Positions 14,348-23,127 of a DNA stretch of 64,000 nucleotides are shown here, piece after piece. This DNA is from an uncultured Bacteroidota bacterium (GTDB taxonomy: Bacteria; Bacteroidota; Bacteroidia; Chitinophagales; Chitinophagaceae): assembly GCA_903824665.1 (NCBI GenBank), contig CAIJXT010000001.1, positions 62,001 to 126,000 on the forward strand, in the 5' to 3' direction. Numbering within the stretch: position 1 is the stretch's first letter; every line of letters starts with the position of its first letter. The notes beneath the pieces were generated by a model. That model ran no database searches. It worked only from the letters and a program-made list of their open reading frames with translations, and was not told the origin of the DNA. The position numbers and the translations under genes are program-made.

Positions 14348-15223
14348 CTAGTGAATTGGCTCCCCATGCAGGAATGCTGCAATATGGCCGTTCACATGTT
14401 CTGCCTGTTCCCATTGCAGAAAGTGCCCGCAATCCGGAAGCATAACCAGCACAGCATTTGGCATTTTTTGTACCCCGGTCTTTGCTATCGATTCCGTAGT
14501 ACCGTGGTGTAGTAGTTTGTTGGGTATCAGTGCGTCCTGCTCACCAAACAGCACCAGTGTTTTCTGGCGTACATGGTGTAGCTTATCGTATACCGGTTCT
14601 TCCAGCATGCTTTTTATAGATGCCTCTATCATGCGCCGGTAATAGTTCATCTTGTAGGTTTTCATCAGCGCAGTCAGCTCTTTTACAATGCCGTCGGCCT
14701 GTGCCTGCTGCCTGAAGAAGCTGCTCTCCAGCGTAGTCCTCAGGTTTTGCTCATCGTTCGATACAAAGTCAAACATGCGCAGTGTACCATAGTACATAGC
14801 TTTGTCCATTGCAGTAAATACCTCCATGCCCGCCGGTGCAACCAACACCAGCGCCTCTGCGCACGACGGGTACTTGATCAATGTTGTAAGCGCTATCTGC
14901 CCGCCCATAGAGTGTCCGGCCAGACATACATTCTTCAGGCTCAGTGCCTCTATGAAATGAAATACCGCGTCGGCATAAAACTGCATACTGAACTTATGTT
15001 CATGCTGGTCCGACAGTCCGTTGCCGGGCAGGTCTATAGCTATGCACCTGAAGTGGTTTTTAAGTTGTTCTATGTTCTTCTTCCACACCGGCGCATAGTT
15101 GGCCAACCCATGTATGAAGAGTATGGTGTGCGAACCCTTGCCCTCATCCATATAGGCAATATTGCAGTGCCCGGGCAAGGCAACATGATGTGTTGCGTAA
15201 GGGTATTTAATAATTTCTTTCAT
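14348..15223 (-). CDS. Alpha/beta hydrolase in the PHA cluster
   Basis: 291 residues from the Met at 15223. The longer frame to 15274 adds residues without hydrolase similarity. The fold shows the oxyanion strand TILFIHGLANYAPVWKKN, the nucleophile elbow AGHSMGG (Ser105), the acid in LVLFGEQDALIP and the catalytic His in DCGHFLQWE. No signal peptide, so it is cytosolic. Its place between phaE and phaC suggests a role in PHA turnover or CoA-ester hydrolysis, but it lacks the features of the known intracellular depolymerase PhaZ, so this is only context. It is 170 bp from the downstream end of phaC, on the same strand. Confidence 0.75.
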   Translation of the reverse strand: MKEIIKYPYATHHVALPGHCNIAYMDEGKGSHTILFIHGLANYAPVWKKNIEQLKNHFRCIAIDLPGNGLSDQHEHKFSMQFYADAVFHFIEALSLKNVCLAGHSMGGQIALTTLIKYPSCAEALVLVAPAGMEVFTAMDKAMYYGTLRMFDFVSNDEQNLRTTLESSFFRQQAQADGIVKELTALMKTYKMNYYRRMIEASIKSMLEEPVYDKLHHVRQKTLVLFGEQDALIPNKLLHHGTTESIAKTGVQKMPNAVLVMLPDCGHFLQWEQAEHVNGHIAAFLHGEPIH

Positions 15224-15337
15224 TCCTGTGGCGTGCGTTGCACGTAAGTACCAATACCGGCAATGATAACGCAATTAAGCAAACCTGTGAAAAAATTTAT
15301 TTCCATTATATACACGCCAGCAAATACAATACTAAAA

Positions 15338-15362
15338 AAGGTGTGCCATTATAGCACACCTT
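15338..15362 (-). terminator. Terminator after phaC
   Basis: AAGGTGTGC (15338-15346) pairs with GCACACCTT (15354-15362). On the minus strand it is followed by a T run. It lies 32 bp beyond the phaC stop and separates phaC from the hydrolase gene. Confidence 0.75.
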
Positions 15363-15393
15363 CTGTATCTTATATGTCGTTTATGGAGCAGTG

Positions 15394-16449
15394 TTACGAG
15401 CAGCGCTCTATTACCCACTTGGCTACTGCCGGGGCCAGTTCTTTCTGCGACTTGCCACCTACAAACACACCTATGTGCCCGCCGGGGAAAGGATATTCAC
15501 GTTTGTCTTTCGAACCGATCACATTCATGATGTTCAGCGTGCTTTCATTCGGAATGATATTGTCTTCCGTAGCATACACATTCAGGAATGGCATTGTAGC
15601 ATTCTTGAGTGATACCTTCCTGCCACCCAGTTCAAAATCACCAGTGATGAGTTTGTTGTCACGGAAGAGGTCTTTAATATACTTGCGGTACATTTCACCT
15701 GGTATAGCTGGCAGATCACCTTTCCACTTCTCCATCCGCAGGAAGTTCATCATTTTGTCCTTGTCTTCCAGAGAGTCTACAAGACCCAGGTACTTGCTTA
15801 CATTCATGCTTGGTTTCAGCATCCCGAAGGCGCCGTCTACCATATCACCGGGTATGGTGCCTATGTTGTCTACCATAGCATCTACATCTATATACTTCGT
15901 CCACTTATACAGCATGCAGCGTGTGGTAGAGAAGTCGTATGGTGCTACATAGGTAGTCAATGACTGCAGCTTCTCCGGATACAAGGAAGCATAGATCATT
16001 GAGAACGTACCACCCTGACAGATACCCATTTTATGGATCTTGGCAACCTTGTGACGTTTGCGCAGAAAGTCTACAGCATCATTCATGTAGCCATCAATAT
16101 AGTCTTCCATGGTCAGGTACCGGTCAGACTTGTTATGATAGCCCCAGTCCATGATGTAAATGTCCAGACCTTCGTCGATCAGCTTTTTCATCAGGCTCCT
16201 GTCAGGCTGCAGATCCAGCACGTCATGCCTGTTGAGCATGGCAAAGGATACCAGTACCGGTGTAGCGCATTTTGCTGGTGTCTCACGGGTGTAGTGGTAC
16301 ATCTTTATCTTATCGCTCGACCATACCAGTTCCTTGGGAGTCATACCCACTTCTACTGTATCAATGTCCTTTAGGGTTTTATAACCCTTAGCTATTTTTT
16401 CGCTGGTCGAAATTAATTCCTCAGCGATCGAAGCTGCATTAAAATTCAT
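15394..16449 (-). CDS. phaC: Class III polyhydroxyalkanoate synthase catalytic subunit PhaC
   Basis: 351 residues from the Met at 16449, matching the ~355 of class III PhaC and far shorter than class I (~590). The lipase-like box is MGICQGG with the catalytic Cys144. Asp296 (VYATEDNIIP) and His325 (GGHIGVFVGG) complete the triad, almost the same spacing as the Allochromatium enzyme (149/302/331). IMDWGYHNKSDRYLTMEDYI is the conserved PhaC segment. It polymerises (R)-3-hydroxyacyl-CoA on granules together with PhaE. It is divergent from the phaB-like gene, with 191 bp between. A Met 30 codons upstream precedes residues unlike the family and is rejected. Confidence 0.93.
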   Translation of the reverse strand: MNFNAASIAEELISTSEKIAKGYKTLKDIDTVEVGMTPKELVWSSDKIKMYHYTRETPAKCATPVLVSFAMLNRHDVLDLQPDRSLMKKLIDEGLDIYIMDWGYHNKSDRYLTMEDYIDGYMNDAVDFLRKRHKVAKIHKMGICQGGTFSMIYASLYPEKLQSLTTYVAPYDFSTTRCMLYKWTKYIDVDAMVDNIGTIPGDMVDGAFGMLKPSMNVSKYLGLVDSLEDKDKMMNFLRMEKWKGDLPAIPGEMYRKYIKDLFRDNKLITGDFELGGRKVSLKNATMPFLNVYATEDNIIPNESTLNIMNVIGSKDKREYPFPGGHIGVFVGGKSQKELAPAVAKWVIERCS

Positions 16450-16640
16450 CGTTATTAAATTTGGCGGCGAAGATAAGGTTATTTGTTTTACTGCTATCAA
16501 TACCTGCCAAATACAACCAACAAATAACAGATTCGCCACAAGTATGTATTTGCTTCCAGCAGAAAACCAAAATATTCACCACGTCCGGAGCTACTTATTT
16601 TCACTTTATATACTATCTTTCTATTCTAAACCACCTTCCA

Positions 16641-17387
16641 ATGAGTGCAACAGAGAAAAAAATCGTTCTGATTACCGGAGCAACCGGGGGTCTTGGCACA
16701 GCAATGTGCAAAAAGTTATACGACGACGGATATATCGTGGTAGCAAATTACCGCAATGAGGAAAAAGCAAAGGAATGGCAGGCCAACCTGAAGAAAGAAG
16801 GCTACGATATAGCTATCTATTATGCCGATGTTGCAGACTTTGATTCCTGCGGAAAAATGATTCAGCAAATAGCAGACGATATAGGCCATGTAGGCGTATT
16901 GGTCAATAATGCCGGTATCACCAAGGACGGTGCTTTCCGCAAAATGTCCTATGAAAACTGGAAGGCTGTAATATCTACCAACCTGGACAGCGTTTTCAAT
17001 TGTACACGGCATGTAATAAATTATATGATCGAAAATGGTTTTGGTCGTATCATCAATATATCGTCTGTAAATGGTCAGCGAGGTCAGTTTGGTCAGTCCA
17101 ACTACTCGGCAGCAAAAGCAGGCATGCACGGCTTCACAAAGACATTAGCTATGGAAGTGGCTAACAAAGGTGTAACGGTCAATACGATTTCACCGGGTTA
17201 TATCGGTACGGATATGGTAATGGCAGTAAAAGAAGAAATACGAAATCAGATCATCGCTCAGATCCCGGTCGGCCGTTTGGGAGGTACAGAGGAGGTCGCT
17301 TATCTGGTTTCTTTTCTCGCATCAGAACATGCCAGTTTCATCACGGGTGCCAATCTGAGCATCAACGGAGGCCAGCACGTTTACTAG
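16641..17387 (+). CDS. phaB: Acetoacetyl-CoA reductase, PhaB-type SDR
   Basis: 248 residues from MSATEKKIVLITGATGGLGT. The NADPH site is GATGGLG (13-19), NNAG follows near residue 92, and the active site has the Ser of INISSVNGQ and the YxxxK of SNYSAAKAGMHG. TNLDSVFNCTRHVINYM and the C-terminal FITGANLSINGGQHVY are characteristic of PhaB rather than FabG. It reduces acetoacetyl-CoA to (R)-3-hydroxybutyryl-CoA, feeding PhaC. A class I-type FabG role cannot be excluded by sequence alone. The intergenic space with phaC carries the divergent promoters. A terminator follows at 17416. Confidence 0.88.
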   Translation: MSATEKKIVLITGATGGLGTAMCKKLYDDGYIVVANYRNEEKAKEWQANLKKEGYDIAIYYADVADFDSCGKMIQQIADDIGHVGVLVNNAGITKDGAFRKMSYENWKAVISTNLDSVFNCTRHVINYMIENGFGRIINISSVNGQRGQFGQSNYSAAKAGMHGFTKTLAMEVANKGVTVNTISPGYIGTDMVMAVKEEIRNQIIAQIPVGRLGGTEEVAYLVSFLASEHASFITGANLSINGGQHVY

Positions 17388-17415
17388 CCGCGTATATACA
17401 AACAGATAAGAGCAT

Positions 17416-17448
17416 CAGCCGGAATTACCCAATTCCGGCTGTTTTTTT
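17416..17448 (+). terminator. Strong intrinsic terminator after phaB
   Basis: CAGCCGGAATT (17416-17426) pairs with AATTCCGGCTG (17431-17441) around ACCC, followed by seven T. A textbook rho-independent structure. Confidence 0.93.
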
Positions 17449-17526
17449 GTAAGTAATAAATGGCCGTAAAGCGGCCTGCCAGACTTGTTTCCGGCACACC
17501 GGAACAGGTGGCAGAAAGTAGGTTTT

Positions 17527-17558
17527 TTTGAATTTTGTGCTATGAATGCGTACCTTGG
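17527..17558 (+). promoter_or_regulatory. Promoter of the 3-hydroxybutyryl-CoA dehydrogenase gene
   Basis: TTTG (17527-17530), a 20 nt spacer, then TACCTTGG (17551-17558), one base from TAnnTTTG. It is placed about 30 nt before the ATG at 17589. Confidence 0.6.
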
Positions 17559-17588
17559 CGGCTCAAAAAAAACGAAAAAGAACATTTT

Positions 17589-18503
17589 ATGTCAGTTAAC
17601 TTAAAAACAGTTACGGTTATCGGATCTGGTACCATGGGCAATGGTATTAGCCATGTTTTCGCACAAAGCGGCTTTAATGTGAACATGATGGACATTAACC
17701 AGGCTGCACTGGATAAGGCTATCGCAACAATTGGTAAAAACATGGATCGCCTGGTTGCAAAAGGAACGATAACAGAAGAGCTGAAGCAGCAATCTCTTGC
17801 CAGAATCACAACGTATACCGATATGGCCACCGCCGTTAAGGAGGCTGATTTGGTTGTTGAAGCAGCTACAGAAAACATAGAGCTTAAGCTCAACCTGTTC
17901 AAGCAGCTCGATCAGCATTGTCCTGAGCATTGTATACTGGCCACCAATACATCATCTATATCGCTTACCCGTATCGCCTCTGTTACAAAACGTCCGGGAA
18001 AGGTAATTGGCATGCACTTCATGAATCCGGTACCTGTGATGAAACTCGTTGAGATCATCAACGGATATGGTACAGATATCGAAGTAACACAGACTATTTA
18101 CAAACTGTCTGAGCAGCTCGGCAAATTGCCATGTGTGGTTAACGACTATCCGGGATTCATATCAAACAGGATATTGCTGCCTATGATCAATGAGGCTGTT
18201 CTTGCATTGCAGGAAGGTGTTGCAGGTGTTGCTGAGATTGATACTATCATGAAACTGGGTATGGCTCACCCGATGGGTCCATTGCAGCTTGCAGACTTTA
18301 TTGGTCTTGATACTTGTTACTCTATCATGCATGTACTGCATATGGGCTTTGGCGCACAGAAATATGCACCAGCCACCTTGCTTGCCAATATGGTTCAGGC
18401 AGGATACCTCGGTGTTAAATCGGGAGAAGGGTTCTATAAATATACACCAGGTAGCAAAGAGCTCGTTGTAAGTGAGCGTTTCGCCAGCCGTGTTTGGAAA
18501 TAA
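17589..18503 (+). CDS. hbd: 3-hydroxybutyryl-CoA dehydrogenase
   Basis: 304 residues from MSVNLKTVTVIGSGTMGNGI. The NAD-binding loop is GSGTMG. The 3-HCDH signature is present as KVIGMHFMNPVPVMKLVEII, with the catalytic His, and VNDYPGFISNRILLPMINEA begins the C-terminal dimerisation domain. It oxidises (S)-3-hydroxyacyl-CoA or works in reverse in butyrate-type synthesis. It makes or uses the S isomer, so it is not part of the R-specific PHA branch but shares the acetoacetyl-CoA pool. The enoyl-CoA hydratase gene lies convergently beyond a shared terminator. The longer frame to 17535 crosses the promoter and is rejected. Confidence 0.92.
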   Translation: MSVNLKTVTVIGSGTMGNGISHVFAQSGFNVNMMDINQAALDKAIATIGKNMDRLVAKGTITEELKQQSLARITTYTDMATAVKEADLVVEAATENIELKLNLFKQLDQHCPEHCILATNTSSISLTRIASVTKRPGKVIGMHFMNPVPVMKLVEIINGYGTDIEVTQTIYKLSEQLGKLPCVVNDYPGFISNRILLPMINEAVLALQEGVAGVAEIDTIMKLGMAHPMGPLQLADFIGLDTCYSIMHVLHMGFGAQKYAPATLLANMVQAGYLGVKSGEGFYKYTPGSKELVVSERFASRVWK

Positions 18504-18518
18504 ACTGAAAACCAAAAA

Positions 18519-18550
18519 TGAAAAATCCCGCAACAAAGCGGGATTTTTCA
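18519..18550. terminator. Bidirectional terminator between hbd and the enoyl-CoA hydratase gene
   Basis: TGAAAAATCCCGC (18519-18531) pairs with GCGGGATTTTTCA (18538-18550) around AACAAA, with A/T runs on both sides. Confidence 0.9.
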
Positions 18551-18615
18551 TTTCTATAATTCCAAACGCAATCTACACGGCAGGAAGTGGTTATCAATCG
18601 CACCGCCGCATTGTA

Positions 18616-19395
18616 TTATTTGCCTGTAAAAACCGCTTTTCTTTTCTCTGTGAAAGCAGTAGTACCCTCCTTCATATCGGCAGTTTCGAAGCACTCACCA
18701 AAACGGGTGATCTCATTGTCGAAACCATGATGATTGCCATCTGCCGCTTCGTTCACGCAGGCTATTACCTTGGTAATAGCAATCGGAGCCTTGCTGTGTA
18801 CCTTTTGCAATATTTCCTTCGCTTTTGGCATCAGCTCTTCCATAGTAACTACGTGGTTTACAAGACCCAGCGTTTTGGCTTCTGCTGCGCCAACCATATC
18901 AGATGTCATAAGCAGTTCCATCGCTTTGCCTTTACCTATAAGGCGCGTGAGGCGCTGTGTGCCGCCATACCCTGGTATCAGGCCCAGATTCACTTCTGGC
19001 TGTCCAAACTTGGCATTTTCTGAAGAAATACGGAAATGACATGCCATGGCCAGCTCGCACCCGCCACCAAGTGCAAATCCGTTTACGGCTGCAACAACTG
19101 GTTTTGGACAATTTTCTATTTTGTCAAATACAAGCACACGACCCCTGGCTGCAAGAGCTGCGCCGCCTTCTGCATTCAATGTTAAAAACTCTGAAATATC
19201 TGCGCCGGCCACAAAAGCCTTTTCACCGGCACCGGTAATGATTACAGATTTAATTTCATTGTTGTTATACACCTCGTCCATTGCTGCACCAAGCTCTTCT
19301 ATAACGGAGGCATTGAGTGCATTCATTTTGTCGGGACGGTTGATCGTAATGATGAAAGTACCGTTTTCTGTTTGTGTAAGTAACGTCTTGTACAT
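18616..19395 (-). CDS. Enoyl-CoA hydratase (crotonase family)
   Basis: 259 residues. The crotonase core shows both oxyanion-hole segments (AFVAGADISEF and GFALGGGCELAMACHFR). The catalytic Glu regions follow in KFGQPEVNLGLIPGYGGTQR and nearby. It hydrates 2-enoyl-CoA to (S)-3-hydroxyacyl-CoA. With the convergent dehydrogenase it gives the two middle steps of short-chain beta-oxidation or crotonyl-CoA formation. The gene has one of the best promoters in the window (19528-19558), about 125 nt upstream of the start. Crotonase-type isomerases cannot be fully excluded. Confidence 0.9.
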   Translation of the reverse strand: MYKTLLTQTENGTFIITINRPDKMNALNASVIEELGAAMDEVYNNNEIKSVIITGAGEKAFVAGADISEFLTLNAEGGAALAARGRVLVFDKIENCPKPVVAAVNGFALGGGCELAMACHFRISSENAKFGQPEVNLGLIPGYGGTQRLTRLIGKGKAMELLMTSDMVGAAEAKTLGLVNHVVTMEELMPKAKEILQKVHSKAPIAITKVIACVNEAADGNHHGFDNEITRFGECFETADMKEGTTAFTEKRKAVFTGK

Positions 19396-19849
19396 TAATG
19401 CTGGTTTTTGATTTTTATAATTGGTTGATATACTCTTTGTTTAACAAACTTGGTTGGATTTCAGATGGCCGACAAACCGATTAAGGAAACATGCGGTACC
19501 AACGTCTACAGCGCTTTTTTAGTGCGGCAAATGTAGTGTTTTAATACATGTTAGCAAACAGAAGATTCTACCGTGGTTGTTGCGCAAACAGAGATATACA
19601 AAAAAATATTGTGCTTCAAAAAGCTTTGTTTCTCTCCCAAATACTAAATGAAAGGTATCCAACACGCGATTATGTTGCTGCCAGAGCTTTCTGTGCATAC
19701 GGTTTTGTGGATACGGTCAGTCCCCAAACTAAAAAAGTACCGGTTGGGTTAAATAAAAAACACAAGGTAAAGTGTAAATTATTTATTTTTAACCACCGTA
19801 ACTGCTGGCTGTCTGAATAAGACCATGCCGGATAGCACAATTCTGTTTG
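19396..19849. other. 454 bp intergenic region between divergent genes
   Basis: Holds the enoyl-CoA hydratase promoter. A 90-codon plus-strand frame at 19548-19820 has no recognisable features and overlaps that promoter, so I do not call it. The right part is AT-rich and should contain the promoter of the hybrid kinase, but no consensus is evident. Confidence 0.5.
19528..19558 (-). promoter_or_regulatory. Promoter of the enoyl-CoA hydratase gene
   Basis: Minus-strand TTTG (19558-19555), exactly 19 nt, then TACATTTG (19535-19528): a perfect Bacteroidota sigma-ABfr type promoter. Confidence 0.75.
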
Positions 19850-22495
19850 ATGATAGACACACCGCGATACAAAGAACTACAGGCTATACTTGCGCAGCAA
19901 ACTGACGAAAAAGGCAGAATTGATACCCTTGTAGATATAGGAGTAGAAGTGCGCAATATAGATGTGGAGCATGCTCTGGAAATGGCGGCTGAGATCATTG
20001 AACGATCAAAGACCGTAGCCTACACCAGAGGTATGGGCAGGGGGCTTAATCTCAAGGGGTCATGTTATTGGTTGATGGGCGAATACGATACTGGTTTGCA
20101 GACACTCAGGGATGCATTGGTTATAGCAGAAAGGGTAAAAGATCTGAGTCTGGAAGCGCGGGTGTTACACAATTTCGGGAATATATACCGCGATATGGGT
20201 GATCTGGCAAATGCGCTCACCCATTTTGAGAAAGCGCTTATAATAAATGAAGAGATCGGCGATGAGTTTGCCCAATCCGTCATACTCACCAGTATATCTA
20301 ATTTATTGTACGACCTTAATGATTACGACAATGCACTGCAATACGCTCTGAAATGTTTGCCCATTTTTGAGCGTGCACACAATCGTACCAGCCTGATTAA
20401 CATCCATAACACACTGGGTAACATTTACTTTAAGAAGGAGCAATTTTTAGAGGCATTACACTATTTCCACGAAAACCTCAAGCACTCCGAACCAGAAACA
20501 GCCGCATACGTAATGGCGGAAAGTGGTTTGGGAAAGGTGTACTATAAAATGCAGGATTTCGGCAACTCAAGCAAGTATCTTACCGATGCGCTCAGAGAAG
20601 CGCAGTTGTTGGGTAATGTTGAGATACAGATCATTTGCCACTTTTACCTCGGAAGGCTGTATATGGACGACGGCAACTACCGCCAGTCTTTGCAGTCACT
20701 CAACTCAGCATACGGACTAGCAGAAGAGTACATGCGCCGACACGATCTGATGAGTGTTCATGAGATGCTGTCAGCCTTGTACGATAAGATGAATGATATT
20801 CCCAATGCATTTCATCATCTCAAATCCTTCGAGCAGCTTAAAGAAGAAATATTTCAGCAAAAAATCATAAATGAGTTGCACAATCTGCAAGTGCGGCAAC
20901 AAATAGAACTTGCGAAAAAAGAAAAGGAAGTTGCTATAAAAACCGCGCAGCTCAAACATCAGTTCATGGCCAATATGAGCCATGAGATCCGAACCCCGAT
21001 GAACGCTATTATCGGAATGGCTCGCTTGCTGCTTTCCAAAGATCCCAGAACCGACCAGCTTCGTTATCTGAATGCGATTCAGCTTTCGGCAGATTCTTTG
21101 CTTGTAATTATCAACGACATTCTTGACCTTTCAAAAATTGAAGCCGGCAAAATAGTAATTGAGCAAATTGATTTCTCTGTCAGAGAAATGATGCAAAGCG
21201 TTCGGGATATGCTGATGCTGAAAGCGGAGGAAAAGCGGGTAGAACTCAGAATAGTAACAGATGACACCATTCCCCGCATGCTTGTTGGAGATCCTACACG
21301 CCTCAATCAGGTGCTCATAAATCTTGCTGGTAATTCAGTTAAGTTCACCGAGAGGGGATTTGTAGAGGTAAAGGCATCAATGGTAAAAAAAGAAGGAGAA
21401 GTTCTTTGGATAAAATTTGATGTTAAGGATACAGGTATCGGAATTGCAAAAGAAAATCTCGACAGCATATTTGATAGCTTTACCCAGGCAGGAGCAGAGA
21501 CAACCAGAAAGTTTGGTGGTACCGGCCTTGGACTCACTATATGTCGCCAGTTGGTTGGTTTGATGGGGGGCGAAATATCTGTAACAAGCGAACTGAATGT
21601 AGGAACAACATTTTCTGCAACTGTTCCGCTCGCACTATCACATGTTACGGATGAAGGGCAGCAAAACAATACGCTCGATGACTCCTCAATGAAACGGCTC
21701 AACAACATGAAAGTTTTGCTTGTTGAGGACAACGAATTCAACAGAATGGTTGCCGAAGACACGCTGCAGGAGACGATTCCGGGAGTACGGCTTGATATAG
21801 CGGTTAACGGGCAGGAAGCGGTAGACAGTGTACGCAGAAACAACTACGATATCATATTGATGGATATTCAGATGCCGGTGATGGATGGTCTTACAGCAAC
21901 CAACATAATCCGTACGCAGTTGCCGGAGCCGTCGCGCTATGTTAAGATCATTGCAATGACCGCAAATGTCCTTCAGGAAGATGTGAAACGATATTTCGAA
22001 GCAGGTATGGATGGGTTTATTTCAAAACCGTTTCATCCGGAGGAGTTGCTGATGAAAATGGACACTGTTATGGGCAATGCCCCCACCCTTGTACCGGGAA
22101 AAGAAAAGGAAACAAACACAAATACAGATACTATGGAACAACCCGAATTTGCCCCGCTGCCTGACCGTGTAACAGACATGCAGTTTCTGAAGCAACTAAC
22201 AGGTGGCAATAACGAAAAGATGTCGAAGTACATTAACATGTTCCTTGAAAATGCACCTAAATTATTAGATAATATCGACAGAGCTTTGCTGGCCAAAGAT
22301 TTCCCTTCATTAAAGATTGCCGCCCACTCGCTTAAGCCGCAATTGTCTTACATGGGTGTAAAGGAAGAGGTAAGCAAGATTTTTTTGATAGAGCAAAGCG
22401 CAGGGGAATCAGCTCATTTTGCTACAATCCCTCCGATGGTGCACAATCTCAAACACCTTTGTAGAAAGGCTTTTGAAGAACTGAAAAACTATTGA
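19850..22495 (+). CDS. TPR-hybrid histidine kinase with receiver and Hpt domains
   Basis: 881 residues from the ATG at 19850 (a TTG one codon earlier is less likely). Residues 1-330 are about eight TPR repeats (ARVLHNFGNIYRDMGDLANA, NTLGNIYFKKEQFLEALHYF). A coiled-coil linker follows, then HisKA with MANMSHEIRTPMNAIIGM (His378), the HATPase with NLAGNSVKFTERG, DTGIGI and GGTGLGLTI, a receiver domain with DIILMDIQMPVMDG (Asp672) and a C-terminal Hpt with AAHSLKPQ (His826). There is no signal peptide or membrane segment, so it senses from the cytosol, probably through protein partners bound by the TPRs. It likely relays phosphate to a separate regulator; the receiver protein at 22605 is the nearest candidate. 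Confidence 0.92.
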   Translation: MIDTPRYKELQAILAQQTDEKGRIDTLVDIGVEVRNIDVEHALEMAAEIIERSKTVAYTRGMGRGLNLKGSCYWLMGEYDTGLQTLRDALVIAERVKDLSLEARVLHNFGNIYRDMGDLANALTHFEKALIINEEIGDEFAQSVILTSISNLLYDLNDYDNALQYALKCLPIFERAHNRTSLINIHNTLGNIYFKKEQFLEALHYFHENLKHSEPETAAYVMAESGLGKVYYKMQDFGNSSKYLTDALREAQLLGNVEIQIICHFYLGRLYMDDGNYRQSLQSLNSAYGLAEEYMRRHDLMSVHEMLSALYDKMNDIPNAFHHLKSFEQLKEEIFQQKIINELHNLQVRQQIELAKKEKEVAIKTAQLKHQFMANMSHEIRTPMNAIIGMARLLLSKDPRTDQLRYLNAIQLSADSLLVIINDILDLSKIEAGKIVIEQIDFSVREMMQSVRDMLMLKAEEKRVELRIVTDDTIPRMLVGDPTRLNQVLINLAGNSVKFTERGFVEVKASMVKKEGEVLWIKFDVKDTGIGIAKENLDSIFDSFTQAGAETTRKFGGTGLGLTICRQLVGLMGGEISVTSELNVGTTFSATVPLALSHVTDEGQQNNTLDDSSMKRLNNMKVLLVEDNEFNRMVAEDTLQETIPGVRLDIAVNGQEAVDSVRRNNYDIILMDIQMPVMDGLTATNIIRTQLPEPSRYVKIIAMTANVLQEDVKRYFEAGMDGFISKPFHPEELLMKMDTVMGNAPTLVPGKEKETNTNTDTMEQPEFAPLPDRVTDMQFLKQLTGGNNEKMSKYINMFLENAPKLLDNIDRALLAKDFPSLKIAAHSLKPQLSYMGVKEEVSKIFLIEQSAGESAHFATIPPMVHNLKHLCRKAFEELKNY

Positions 22496-22604
22496 TCAAC
22501 CGGAGAAAGGTCATTTTTGCATTGCAAAAACAATTTTAAATTTCTTCGATGTTTTGATTTTTGAAAATTAAAAACTACTTTTCTAAAGATTTGAAAATCT
22601 GATT

Positions 22605-23117
22605 ATGGCTACAGAACAAAGCAAACGGTACATTTTCCTTGTTGATGATGAACCTATACAAAACGAAATGTTGAAAGACTACATTTCAGAACGATTTCTA
22701 TACCAGATAAAAACGTATGAAAGCGGTGAAAGTGCAATTCAGGATTTGTCGCTTGATCCGGAAATAATCGTATTGGATTTCCACCTGAATTCACATTTGC
22801 CTGAAGCAAAAAATGGAGTTGAAGTGCTGAAAGAAATCAAAGCACTCCGTCCACAGATTCAGGTAATCATGCTATCGGGGCAAGACAAACTCGAAGTAGC
22901 CATTGAGAGCATGAAACACGGCGCATATGACTATGTGATAAAAGGCGAAACCGCGTTTTCCCGCATGGAAAATATTCTCAACAACATCAACGAGTTGAGC
23001 AGTATAAAAGCTGCAAACAATAATTATAAGAAAGTAAACTCAATGCTCTATTTCGCTTTGGGTGTTATGCTCATGATTTCTGCAGTATTGTTATACGTGT
23101 TCCGCCGGTACCAGTAG
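22605..23117 (+). CDS. Receiver-domain protein with a C-terminal membrane anchor
   Basis: 170 residues. Residues 8-125 form a complete response-regulator receiver: acidic pair Asp14/Asp15 (FLVDDEP), phospho-acceptor Asp58 (IIVLDFHLN), Ser91 (VIMLSGQ) and Lys113 (YVIKGE). There is no DNA-binding domain. Instead, residues 145-166 (SMLYFALGVMLMISAVLLYV) form a transmembrane helix ending in FRRYQ, which puts the receiver on the cytosolic face of the inner membrane. It lies 110 bp downstream of the hybrid kinase on the same strand. A tail-anchored single-domain receiver is an unusual design. The output is unknown. Confidence 0.8.
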   Translation: MATEQSKRYIFLVDDEPIQNEMLKDYISERFLYQIKTYESGESAIQDLSLDPEIIVLDFHLNSHLPEAKNGVEVLKEIKALRPQIQVIMLSGQDKLEVAIESMKHGAYDYVIKGETAFSRMENILNNINELSSIKAANNNYKKVNSMLYFALGVMLMISAVLLYVFRRYQ

Positions 23118-23127
23118 AAACGTCCGA

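Noticed and set aside
18472-19023. 183-codon plus-strand frame
   Set aside because: Covers the end of the dehydrogenase gene, the bidirectional terminator and the antisense of the crotonase gene; not a real gene.
19548-19820. 90-codon frame in the crotonase/kinase gap
   Set aside because: Overlaps a perfect promoter for the enoyl-CoA hydratase gene, and the peptide has no recognisable domain.
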